Below are positions 24,832-32,556 of a stretch of 64,000 bases of DNA, in pieces; position 1 is the stretch's first letter; every line of letters starts with the position of its first letter. This stretch comes from CAYNXB01 sp964401045. Its GTDB lineage: Bacteria; Pseudomonadota; Alphaproteobacteria; Sphingomonadales; Sphingomonadaceae. The notes beneath the pieces were generated by a model, which saw only the letters and a list, made by a program, of their open reading frames with translations, did not search any database and was not told the origin of the DNA. Made by a program: the position numbers and the translations under genes. Where the stretch lies: NCBI GenBank assembly GCA_964401045.1, contig CAYNXB010000009.1, positions 1-64,000 on the forward strand. Reading direction: 5' to 3'.

Positions 24832-25032
24832 GAAATCAGTCTTAAGGGCGGTGAACGCGCACTGTCGCAGGCTGGTGCTCGCATCTGCGAGCGGGCGGTA
24901 AAAACCGCCTAACCCAGTTCCTCAGCCTGCCGGCCGTTCCCCGTCTGCGCCCCTATCACGAACGGCCGGATTGCCGCTGCGACAGGCGCGTCTCGAAAGG
25001 TGAGGCCGCAGATAGGGCGCGATCGGGAGGGG
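24832..25032. other. 201-bp intergenic region with two hairpins
   Basis: Between the SleB-like gene and DUF1491 (both minus). It holds GCTCGCA/TGCGAGC (24876-24891, 2-bp gap) and GGCGGT-AAAA-ACCGCC (24894-24909). The second may end transcription from DUF1491 or lie in the leader of the SleB-like gene; it is followed by no T-run. No gene is seen. Confidence 0.4.
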
Positions 25033-25374
25033 TCAATCGTCGGTTCCCGTCAATCCGATGAACCGTTCAGCATCCGCGATATCCAGTTCGACAATCCACA
25101 GGTCGTCGTCCTGTTTGGCGCGGCGCGCCAGATAATCATCGAATTCTTGTGGATTTTCAGAGTCTTGTGTCCTTGAAAGGGTCCATGCGCGCGATCCATC
25201 GGGACGTGGCATACGTTCGAAAGCACGCGTAGGCCGGCCTTTCTCGAAACAAACGACAAGGATCGTACCCGCCTCGCGTTCGCCTTTGGCAATCACCGTG
25301 GCAAAGCCGCCCGCCGCATCGACCGCGCGGATCAGGCCACTGACCTCGATATGGGCTGGAAGGCGCGCCTGCAC
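25033..25374 (-). CDS. DUF1491 family protein
   Basis: A 113-residue protein of the alphaproteobacterial DUF1491 family: ARLPAHIEVSGLIRAVDAAGG, FERMPRPDGSRAWTL, ENPQEFDDYLARRAKQD and the closing DLWIVELDIADAERFI. Function unknown. The start is GTG 25374, 8 bp after the thioesterase gene, so they are likely one transcript. Confidence 0.85.
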   Translation of the reverse strand: MQARLPAHIEVSGLIRAVDAAGGFATVIAKGEREAGTILVVCFEKGRPTRAFERMPRPDGSRAWTLSRTQDSENPQEFDDYLARRAKQDDDLWIVELDIADAERFIGLTGTDD

Positions 25375-25381
25375 GATTCGC

Positions 25382-25873
25382 TCAGGCCGGAACCTGGTAC
25401 CCGGCCAGGCTCGAAAGGGCGATGCGTGAGCGCATGAACGTGCCGGTGCCGCGGCCGATCTCCTCGCCCGTGCTATCCACCAGCCGTGCCTCGGCGACGA
25501 ACACGCGCCGCCGGCCGCTGATCCAGCGCCCCTCGGCGCGCACCGGGCCGGCAATGATCGGTTTGGTGAAGTGGAGGTTGAACCCGGTGGTCAGCAGAAA
25601 GCGGTCCGAGACGAGCGAGTTAGCGGCGTAGAACGCGGCATCGTCGAGCATCTTGAAGTAAATCGTGCCGTGCGCCGCGCCCGCCGCGTGGTGCACGCCG
25701 CGGCCGACTGTGAAGGCGATGCGGGATTCTCCCGGGGCGACGATCTCAAGGCTGGAGGCAAACAGTGCATTTATGGGCGCCGAGGCATAGAGCGCTTCGA
25801 GCGCCCGGTAATGTCCGGCCGCCCCCGATGCGGATTGCCCGCCCTCGTTAGGCAGCGTCGCGGTCCGAGACAT
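25382..25873 (-). CDS. PaaI-type hotdog thioesterase
   Basis: A 163-residue hotdog-fold protein. HHAAGAAHGTIYFKMLDDAAFYAAN is the conserved helix region with the likely catalytic Asp, and FNLHFTKPIIAGPVRAEGRW follows as in PaaI thioesterases. Probably hydrolyses acyl-CoA esters; substrate unknown. Its start lies 26 nt inside the end of ptsN. Confidence 0.85.
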   Translation of the reverse strand: MSRTATLPNEGGQSASGAAGHYRALEALYASAPINALFASSLEIVAPGESRIAFTVGRGVHHAAGAAHGTIYFKMLDDAAFYAANSLVSDRFLLTTGFNLHFTKPIIAGPVRAEGRWISGRRRVFVAEARLVDSTGEEIGRGTGTFMRSRIALSSLAGYQVPA

Positions 25874-26306
25874 TGGTCAGCAGCGCGTAGAGCGCCTCAG
25901 CGTCGGGTGCTTCGACCAGCGCCTCGTGAATCCGCTCCTCCCGCATCAGGCGTGAGATCGCCGCCAGCGCATGAAGGTGGGCGACGCCGCTGTTCTCCGG
26001 CGACAGCAATCCGAAGACCAGATCGACCGGCAGGCCGTCAGCGGATTCAAACTCGATCGGCTCGGCGAGCTTGATCAGCGCGGCCACTGGCCGCTTGAGA
26101 CCGGAAATGCGCGCGTGGGGTATCGCCACGCCGCGGCCAAAGCCGGTGCTGCCGAGCCGTTCGCGTTCCTCGATCCGCTCGAGCACCGTCGCCGCGTCGA
26201 GCTGGTAGGCCTCGGCGAAGCGCTCAGCGAGCAGGGAGAGGATGGCGGACTTGCTAGCAACCTTGGCGACGATGACCGCTTCGGGACGCAGCGAGTAGAG
26301 CGACAT
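25848..26306 (-). CDS. ptsN: Nitrogen-regulatory PTS EIIA (PtsN)
   Basis: A 152-residue EIIA-Ntr with the phosphorylated His64 in RGVAIPHARI and the helix ENSGVAHLHALAAISRLMR. In the PTS-Ntr chain (PtsP-NPr-PtsN) it regulates potassium and nitrogen or carbon metabolism by protein contacts. The hpf-ptsN order is the usual rpoN-linked pair, but rpoN is not adjacent here; dnaQ lies upstream instead. Start ATG 26306 gives MSLYSLRPEAVI. Confidence 0.92.
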   Translation of the reverse strand: MSLYSLRPEAVIVAKVASKSAILSLLAERFAEAYQLDAATVLERIEERERLGSTGFGRGVAIPHARISGLKRPVAALIKLAEPIEFESADGLPVDLVFGLLSPENSGVAHLHALAAISRLMREERIHEALVEAPDAEALYALLTNVSDRDAA

Positions 26307-26426
26307 TGTTTCTTCAACACCTTGTTTTGGCAGTATCAAGCCCCGCAGAAACGTTACCGGCCGCGCAAGCGGGTACCGGCCTCACAAATCTACGGGGGTC
26401 GGGCCCTGCCGCCCCCCGCGGCGCCC

Positions 26427-26993
26427 TCAAGACGGTTCGACCCAGCCGATCGACCCATCGTCGCGGCGATAGACCATATTATGCTTACCGGTGCCAGCAT
26501 TTTTGAAGAGCAGAGCGTTGGTGTTCCGCAAGTCGAGCATCATCACCGCGTCCGACACGCTGGCGACGGGAATATCGACCCGAGTCTCCGCAATTACCAG
26601 AGGTGCGTCTTCCTCGACCTCCTCCTCGGTCTGCGGCGCGGCCTCAAACACGGTGTAGGCTGCGTCCTCCTCGCGCGCGGCGAACGCGATCTGTTCGTGC
26701 CGGTCCTTCAGCCGGCGCTTGTAGCGGCGCAGTTGCTTCTCGATTTTCTCCGCCGCCTGGTCCGCGGCGAGATGCGCATCCTGCGCCTCGCCATGGCTCT
26801 TGAGCACGAGGCCGTTGGCGACGTGGAGCACGATGTCGCAACAGAACGCGCTCGCCGGCGCCGTGCCGAACGTGACCTGGCTCGAAGTAGCGCGGCTGAA
26901 ATATTTGGCGACGATATCGTTGATGCGGTCGGTTATGTGCTCTTGCAGGGCAGCTCCGGTTTCTACTTGGTGGCCCGATACGCGGATATCCAT
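26427..26993 (-). CDS. hpf: Long-form ribosome hibernation promoting factor
   Basis: A 188-residue HPF. N-terminal S30AE domain (MDIRVSGHQVETGAALQEHI, FCCDIVLHVANGLVLKSHGEAQDAH) and a C-terminal dimerisation domain (VMMLDLRNTNALLFKNAG through YRRDDGSIGWVEP) that joins 70S ribosomes into 100S particles in stationary phase. AGGAG 12 bp before ATG 26993 decides the start over ATG 27026. 120 bp separate it from ptsN. Confidence 0.93.
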   Translation of the reverse strand: MDIRVSGHQVETGAALQEHITDRINDIVAKYFSRATSSQVTFGTAPASAFCCDIVLHVANGLVLKSHGEAQDAHLAADQAAEKIEKQLRRYKRRLKDRHEQIAFAAREEDAAYTVFEAAPQTEEEVEEDAPLVIAETRVDIPVASVSDAVMMLDLRNTNALLFKNAGTGKHNMVYRRDDGSIGWVEPS

Positions 26994-27049
26994 CGGTTCG
27001 AATTCTCCTGCTGCTGCACTTGCCATGTACGCACCCTTCAGTGTGGGCT

Positions 27050-27733
27050 CTAAGTCGCCCAGATGGGTGACTTCACTGTCTCCATAAACGTTTGATGACG
27101 GGCAAGTTCCTCGGCGCTCGCCATGTGCGGGCGCGGTTCGCGGCGCGGGCGGGGCGTACTGGCGATAGACACCACTTCGGTCGCGGCCATGCCGGCCACC
27201 CGCTCGAAGCCAAGCCCGATCTGCCGCCCGCCAGTAAGCTCGATATAAACTTGCGCGAGCAGCTCCGCGTCGAGCAGCGCGCCATGCTTGACGCGGTGCG
27301 AGCGGTCGATGCCGTAGCGGGTGCACAGCGCGTCGAGCGAATGCTTGGCGCCCGGGTGGCGCTTGCGCGCGATGGAGACGGTATCGACCATGCGCGCGGT
27401 ATCGACCGGATCGAGCCCGGCGATTCGCAGCTCGGCGTTAAGGAAGCCGAAGTCGAATGACGCATTGTGCGCCACCAGCGGGCAATCACCGAGGAATTCG
27501 AGCAGCTCGGCAGCTTTCTCGTGGAAGCGAGGCTTGTCGGCGAGGAAGGCGACGCTGAGGCCGTGGACCGCCTCGGCGCCGGCCGGCATGTCCCGGTCCG
27601 GACAAAAATAAAAATGGATCGCCTGGCCGGTCGGCACCCGGTGGACCAGCTCGATGCAGCCGATCTCGACCATCCGGTCGCCGCTGGCGTGATCGAGCCC
27701 GGTTGTCTCGGTATCGAAAACGATCTCACGCAT
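27050..27733 (-). CDS. dnaQ: DNA polymerase III epsilon subunit (3'-5' exonuclease)
   Basis: A 227-residue proofreading exonuclease. ExoI motif FDTETTGLD (Asp7, Glu9), ExoII HNASFDFGFLN, ExoIII HRVKHGALLDAELLA (His and Asp). The C-terminal part carries the alpha-binding tail. It follows coaE by 39 bp at the end of the ppsR-maf-aroE-coaE-dnaQ run beside the origin, the same order known from Caulobacter. Confidence 0.95.
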   Translation of the reverse strand: MREIVFDTETTGLDHASGDRMVEIGCIELVHRVPTGQAIHFYFCPDRDMPAGAEAVHGLSVAFLADKPRFHEKAAELLEFLGDCPLVAHNASFDFGFLNAELRIAGLDPVDTARMVDTVSIARKRHPGAKHSLDALCTRYGIDRSHRVKHGALLDAELLAQVYIELTGGRQIGLGFERVAGMAATEVVSIASTPRPRREPRPHMASAEELARHQTFMETVKSPIWAT

Positions 27734-27772
27734 TGCTTGTGTTATCGGCCCGGCATTCGCGGCTTGCAAGGG

Positions 27773-28363
27773 CTATGGCGACAGCTTCCGCAGCAGGCTC
27801 CTCACTTCTCGCCGCGTTTCCTCGTGATCGGCGCCGGTATCGATCACATGATCGGCGCGCGCGCGCTTTTCGGCGTCGGGCATCTGCAGCGCCAGGATCT
27901 GCGCGAAGCGTTCGGGCGACATACCCGGGCGGGCAAGGAAGCGGGCGCGCTGCACCTCCGCCGGCGCCGAGACCACCGCGACGGCATCGACGTCTTCGTG
28001 CCCGCCTTTCTCGAACAGCAGCGGGATGTCGAACACCACCAGTGAGCGTCCGCCGTGCTCGATCAGAAATTCCTCGCGCGCAGCCCGCACCGCAGGATGA
28101 ACCAGCGCCTCGAGCCGGGCTAACGCCGCAGCATCTCCGAACACGCGTTCGCCGAGCCTCGCACGGTCGACGCCGGCTGGACCGGTGGTGCCGGGGAATT
28201 CGGCTTCGATCGGCGACACCAGCGAACCGCCAGGGCCCTGCAGGTGGCGCACGATTGCGTCGGCGTCGAACACCGGCACGCCCAGCTCCTCGAACATCGC
28301 CGCGACGGTCGACTTGCCCATTCCGACCGAGCCGGTGAGGCCGAGCACGAACGGACGGCTCAT
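27773..28363 (-). CDS. coaE: Dephospho-CoA kinase
   Basis: A 196-residue P-loop kinase, last step of CoA synthesis. Walker A GLTGSVGMGKST (8-19), PVFDADAIVRHL (substrate Asp), and FDIPLLFEKGG. Start overlaps the aroE stop by ATGA. Confidence 0.95.
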   Translation of the reverse strand: MSRPFVLGLTGSVGMGKSTVAAMFEELGVPVFDADAIVRHLQGPGGSLVSPIEAEFPGTTGPAGVDRARLGERVFGDAAALARLEALVHPAVRAAREEFLIEHGGRSLVVFDIPLLFEKGGHEDVDAVAVVSAPAEVQRARFLARPGMSPERFAQILALQMPDAEKRARADHVIDTGADHEETRREVRSLLRKLSP

Positions 28364-29214
28364 CTCGTGAGTAGCGCCCGCAGTTCGGCGTCGCCGTCCT
28401 CCCGGAGAGGCGCTGCCCCGAAGAATTTCTCGAACGCCGCGGCGGCCTGGCCGATTAGCATCGCGAGGCCATCGACCGTCTCGAACCCAGCGGCGCGCGC
28501 AACTTGCAGAAATTGCGTGTCCGCCGGCGACGTGACGATGTCGTAGACCACGCTGCCGGGCGGTGCGTGGGTGAAATCGAACGCCAGCGGCGGCTGGCCG
28601 GTCATCCCCAGAGGGCTGGCGTTAACGATCAGGTCGAGACAGCCCGCACGATCGTCGAACGGGAAATCAGTCGGCCCGGAGAAGTGGTCGAGCGGCGGCG
28701 CGTGATGTTCGCCCGCAGCCAGTTCATCGAGCAGCCCTTGCGCCTTCGCCGGATCGCGCCCGGCGAGCACGATCACGAACCCTTCATCGGCCAGCGCGGC
28801 GACGATCGCGCGCGCCGCACCCCCGGTCCCCAGCACCCGCGCCATGCGAAACAGGTGCCGCTCCGCCAGCTCCGCCCGGAGAGGCTCGAGGAACCCGGCG
28901 ACGTCGGTGTTGTATCCGGCCAACTCCTCGCCCTCACGCACGATGGTGTTGACCGCACCGATCCGCGCCGCTTGGGGATCGAGCCGGTCGAGCAGCGGGA
29001 TTACCGCCTGCTTGTGCGGCATGGTGACGTTGCAGCCACGCCAGGCGGGGTCCGCCCGCCGCGAAGCGAGATATGCCGCCAGGCCATCGGCGGTCACATG
29101 ACAAGCGCGGTAATCCGCGTCGAGCCCGAGCTTGCCGAGCCAGTAACCGTGGATCGCCGGCGATTTCGATTGGGCGATCGGGTCGCCAATCACCTCGGCG
29201 TAAGGCGCGGTCAT
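28360..29214 (-). CDS. aroE: Shikimate dehydrogenase
   Basis: A 284-residue NADP-dependent enzyme of aromatic amino acid synthesis. SKSPAIHGYWL binds shikimate, NVTMPHKQAV holds the catalytic Lys, YNTDVAGF the catalytic Asp, and VLGTGGAARAIVAAL is the NADP-binding loop. Overlaps maf and coaE by ATGA at both ends. Confidence 0.96.
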   Translation of the reverse strand: MTAPYAEVIGDPIAQSKSPAIHGYWLGKLGLDADYRACHVTADGLAAYLASRRADPAWRGCNVTMPHKQAVIPLLDRLDPQAARIGAVNTIVREGEELAGYNTDVAGFLEPLRAELAERHLFRMARVLGTGGAARAIVAALADEGFVIVLAGRDPAKAQGLLDELAAGEHHAPPLDHFSGPTDFPFDDRAGCLDLIVNASPLGMTGQPPLAFDFTHAPPGSVVYDIVTSPADTQFLQVARAAGFETVDGLAMLIGQAAAAFEKFFGAAPLREDGDAELRALLTR

Positions 29215-29789
29215 GACGCCAGCTCTCCGATTTCACGCAAGGCGCCGAGCACGGGCAGCAATGGCATCCCGAGGACCGTGAAATGGTCGCCCTCGATCCG
29301 ATCGAACAGCTGGACCCCGACTCCTTCGATACGAAACACGCCGACGCACTGGCCGACTTCGGGCCACTCCTCGATCAGGTAACGCTCGATGAACGAGTCC
29401 GAGAGCGTACGCACGTACAGCCTGGCTTCGTCGGCATGATGCCAGATTACTTCGCCGCCGTGTGCCAGCGCCGCCGCCGAATGCAGGTGCATCGTCCGCC
29501 CGGAGAAGAATCGCAGGTGCTCGGCCGCCTGTGCCCGGCTCGCGGGCTTGCTGAAACGACGCCCGCCCACCGAGACCACCGAATCGCTGCCGAGCACGGC
29601 ACGCCCGTCGCCATCGACCGACAGGGCCTTGGCTTCGGCCAGCGCAAGCGCGATGGCGCCCGGGCCAACCCCTTCGAGCCCGGCCTCCAGCGCGCGCTCG
29701 TCCACACCAGCGGGGCGCACTTCGAATTCCACTCCGGCCGCGCCGAGCATCGCACGCCGCGACGCGCTCTTGGAAGCAAGCACGATCAC
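29211..29789 (-). CDS. maf: Maf-family nucleotide pyrophosphatase
   Basis: A 192-residue Maf protein (house-cleaning nucleoside triphosphate pyrophosphatase, formerly septum formation inhibitor). IVLASKSASRRAMLGAAG is the conserved start; VLGSDSVVSVGGRRFSKP contains the catalytic Asp region, here DSV rather than the usual DTV. Overlaps ppsR and aroE by ATGA. Confidence 0.93.
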   Translation of the reverse strand: MIVLASKSASRRAMLGAAGVEFEVRPAGVDERALEAGLEGVGPGAIALALAEAKALSVDGDGRAVLGSDSVVSVGGRRFSKPASRAQAAEHLRFFSGRTMHLHSAAALAHGGEVIWHHADEARLYVRTLSDSFIERYLIEEWPEVGQCVGVFRIEGVGVQLFDRIEGDHFTVLGMPLLPVLGALREIGELAS

Positions 29790-30604
29790 GCGCCTTCTCC
29801 ATCGCGCTCGCCAAGCAGCTTGATGATCGCCGCGGCGGTTTCCTCGATCGACCGACGTGTGACGTCGATCACCGGCCAGCCGTTGTCCGCGAAGATGCGG
29901 CGGGCGAAGCGCACTTCCTCCGCCACCCGATCGGCATCGACATAGGCGGTCTCGGTTCCCTCGTTAAGCGACAGCAGGCGGTTGCGGCGGATCTGGATCA
30001 GCCGCTCGGGCGCGGTCGTCAGACCGACGACGAGCGGGTGGCGCAGCGAGTATAATGTCTCCGGCGGGCGGCTCTCCATCACCAGCGGGATATTGGCAGT
30101 CTTGTAGCCACGGTTGGCGAGATAGATGCTGGTCGGCGTCTTCGAGGTGCGCGAGACGCCGGCGAGTACAATATCCGCCTCTTCCCAGTGTTCCGAACCG
30201 ATCCCGTCGTCATGGGCAATGGTGAACTGGATCGCATCGACGCGCGCGAAATAGGCCGCGTCCATCATGTGCTGGTATCCGGGCCGCGCGAGTGCCTTCT
30301 CGCCCAGTCGCTCCTCGAGTGCGGAGGTCACCGCATCGAGCGCAGGAATAGCCGGCAGCCCCAGCGCGCGGCATCGCTCCTCGAGCCGCCGCCGCGTCTC
30401 GGCGTTGACCAGCGTGTAGAGCACCAGGCCCGGATGTGCGGCAAGCTCGGCGAAGATGCGGTCGAGATGCGCCTGGCTGCGCACCATCGGCCAAAAGTGG
30501 CGGATCACGTCGGCATCGTCGAACTGCGCGAGCGCCGCCTTGGCGATCATCTCAAGCGTTTCGCCGGTGGAATCCGACAGCAAGTGGAGGTGGAGGCGCG
30601 TCAT
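29786..30604 (-). CDS. ppsR: PEP synthase regulatory kinase/pyrophosphorylase
   Basis: A 272-residue DUF299 protein that reversibly phosphorylates PEP synthase or pyruvate phosphate dikinase on Thr. LHLLSDSTGETLE starts the protein and the P-loop GVSRTSKTPTSIYLA (149-163) binds ADP. It is the first gene left of the candidate origin; its ATG touches a perfect DnaA box. Start 30604 gives MTRLHLHLLSDS; longer frames run into the origin. Confidence 0.93.
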   Translation of the reverse strand: MTRLHLHLLSDSTGETLEMIAKAALAQFDDADVIRHFWPMVRSQAHLDRIFAELAAHPGLVLYTLVNAETRRRLEERCRALGLPAIPALDAVTSALEERLGEKALARPGYQHMMDAAYFARVDAIQFTIAHDDGIGSEHWEEADIVLAGVSRTSKTPTSIYLANRGYKTANIPLVMESRPPETLYSLRHPLVVGLTTAPERLIQIRRNRLLSLNEGTETAYVDADRVAEEVRFARRIFADNGWPVIDVTRRSIEETAAAIIKLLGERDGEGA

Positions 30605-30612
30605 GTGGATAA
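30604..30612 (-). promoter_or_regulatory. Perfect DnaA box touching the ppsR start codon
   Basis: TTATCCACA on the minus strand, an exact DnaA consensus. Its first forward base is also the A of the ppsR ATG, so DnaA bound here would affect ppsR as well as origin firing. Confidence 0.8.
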
Positions 30613-30909
30613 CCGCCGGCATAAACCACGGGAGGGAAGGGTGGACAAGCTGGCGAGGCAATTCCGCACCCAGTGCGAGTCATCCAGCCGGGGAGTTGTG
30701 GACAGGAGGACTGGCCATTCCACAGGGTCGGGACAGTGGGGATAAGCTTCGCTTGACGCGGCTGTGTGCGGATTCGCAAAAGCGCGCCCCCTGTTCAGCC
30801 CGGGAAAAATCGGGCAGGGCCGCGCCGTCCCCACAATCCACAGGGCCAACTAACTACAGAATCCCTAGATTCTAATATTATTTAGTAAGATAGGACGCTC
30901 GTTTTCGCG
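30604..30909. other. Candidate chromosome replication origin (oriC)
   Basis: A 305-bp non-coding segment between divergent ppsR and hemE. It has a perfect DnaA box (TGTGGATAA, 30604-30612), a one-mismatch box (TGGGGATAA, 30737-30745) and two-mismatch boxes at 30640-30648, 30697-30705 and 30834-30842. Four GANTC motifs lie at 30677, 30771, 30859 and 30868. The right part (about 30848-30892) is AT-rich, containing CTAATATTATTTAGTAAG, and could be the unwinding element. The hemE side, the dnaQ run and parAB nearby match the known alphaproteobacterial origin layout. Strong inference; not proven. Confidence 0.85.
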
Positions 30910-31938
30910 ATGCCTGGTCTCCTTCTCGATACGCTCAAGGGGCAAAAAAGTGCCCGCGCGCCAGTGTGGCTCATGCGTCAGGCCGGGCGCTATCTGCCCG
31001 AGTACCGTGCGCTGCGGGCGGAAAAGGGCGGCTTCCTCGAACTGGTCAACGATAGCGAGGCTGCGGCCGAGATCACCTTGCAGCCGATCCGGCGGTTTGG
31101 GTTCGACGGCGCGATCCTGTTCTCGGATATCCTGATCGTGCCCTACGCCCTGGGGCAGGGCCTGGCATTCCTCGAAGGCGAGGGACCGAAGCTCAGCCCG
31201 GCGCTCTCGGATGGCCGCTTCGATGTGTTTAAGCCGCGGCCGGATCGGTGCGAACCGATTTACGAGACGGTGCGGCGGGTACGCGCGCAATTGCCGGAAG
31301 GCGTTACGCTGCTCGGGTTCGCGGGGGCGCCGTGGACCGTCGCGACTTACATGGTGGCCGGGGAAGGCAGCCGCGACCAAGGTGCGGCACGCATGCTCGC
31401 CTATCGTGATGCGGGCGCGTTCGAGGCGCTGGTGGAGCGGATCGTCGCCACCACAGTCGATTATCTAGCCGGACAGATCGAGGCGGGCGCCGAGGCGGTG
31501 CAATTGTTCGACAGCTGGGCGGGGAGCCTGAGCCCGGCGCAGTTCGAACGCTGGGTTATCGCCCCGACCGCTGAGATCGTGAGCAAGCTCAAGGCCCGTC
31601 ATGCGGATGTGCCGGTGATCGGCTTTCCGAAGGGCGCAGGCGGCAAGCTGCTGGCCTATGCGCGCGAAACCGGCGTCGACGCCCTTGGACTCGACGAGAC
31701 AGTGGATCCGCTCTGGGCAGCCCGGAATTTGCCTTCCGGCCTGCCGGTGCAGGGCAACCTCGATCCGATGTTGCTGCTCGCCGGTGGACCGGAACTCGAA
31801 TCCACCGTCGAGCGCATCCTCGACGCGTTCGCGAATCGGCCGCATGTTTTCAATCTCGGCCACGGAATCGACAAGGAAACCCCGATTGCAAACGTCGAAC
31901 GCGTGCTGGCGGTTGTCCGGGGCCGGCAGGACGCCTAA
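30910..31938 (+). CDS. hemE: Uroporphyrinogen decarboxylase
   Basis: A 342-residue enzyme converting uroporphyrinogen III to coproporphyrinogen III in heme synthesis. PVWLMRQAGRYLPEYR is the family signature, FSDILIVPYALGQGL holds the catalytic Asp, and GFAGAPWTVATYM follows. First gene right of oriC, the usual marker of alphaproteobacterial origins, followed by hemJ. Confidence 0.97.
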   Translation: MPGLLLDTLKGQKSARAPVWLMRQAGRYLPEYRALRAEKGGFLELVNDSEAAAEITLQPIRRFGFDGAILFSDILIVPYALGQGLAFLEGEGPKLSPALSDGRFDVFKPRPDRCEPIYETVRRVRAQLPEGVTLLGFAGAPWTVATYMVAGEGSRDQGAARMLAYRDAGAFEALVERIVATTVDYLAGQIEAGAEAVQLFDSWAGSLSPAQFERWVIAPTAEIVSKLKARHADVPVIGFPKGAGGKLLAYARETGVDALGLDETVDPLWAARNLPSGLPVQGNLDPMLLLAGGPELESTVERILDAFANRPHVFNLGHGIDKETPIANVERVLAVVRGRQDA

Positions 31939-31948
31939 CACGCTCGCC

Positions 31949-32392
31949 ATGCAAGACGTGCTCGCATCGATTTATCTGTGGCTCAAGGCCGGCCACATCA
32001 TCTTCGTGGTGTTCTGGATGGCCGGCCTGTTCATCCTCCCGCGGCAGATGGTTTACATGCACGCGGCGGCGCCAGGCTCGGCCGAAGAATCGCTGTGGGC
32101 CAAACGTACCGCCACGCTGCGCAGGATAATCCTCACGCCCAGCATCATCGTCGTTTGGCTGCTGGGGATCGCGCTCGCTATCGCGCTCGATGCATGGAGC
32201 CAGCCTTGGCTCCATGCCAAGCTGCTGCTCGTCCTGCTGCTCAGTGGGTACCACGGATGGATGGTGGCCACCGCGAAGAAGATGGCGGCGGGCGAGCGGC
32301 CGATTCCCGAGAAGACCCTGCGCATGCTCAACGAGGTTCCTGCGATCGCCGTGACGCTGATCGTGGTGCTGGCGGTGGTGAAGCCGTTCTGA
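31949..32392 (+). CDS. hemJ: HemJ protoporphyrinogen IX oxidase
   Basis: A 147-residue four-helix membrane protein of the UPF0093/HemJ family, which oxidises protoporphyrinogen to protoporphyrin. The conserved His in YLWLKAGHIIFVVFWMAGLF and the LHAKLLLVLLLSGYHGW helix are present. It lies 10 bp after hemE, a common order in this class. Confidence 0.92.
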   Translation: MQDVLASIYLWLKAGHIIFVVFWMAGLFILPRQMVYMHAAAPGSAEESLWAKRTATLRRIILTPSIIVVWLLGIALAIALDAWSQPWLHAKLLLVLLLSGYHGWMVATAKKMAAGERPIPEKTLRMLNEVPAIAVTLIVVLAVVKPF

Positions 32393-32556
32393 CGCACGGC
32401 CCGGCGCAGATTGTGCCGTTTACGAATTGACGACGAACCGCGGCGCTCCTATTTCCAGGCTCTCTTCCGGTAAGGCAGGTCTAACCAGACCGCCGGGTCC
32501 GCTTTCCCCAAGCCCATGACCTCGACGCCGGCCCTCCACGTTATTGGAATACCGCT

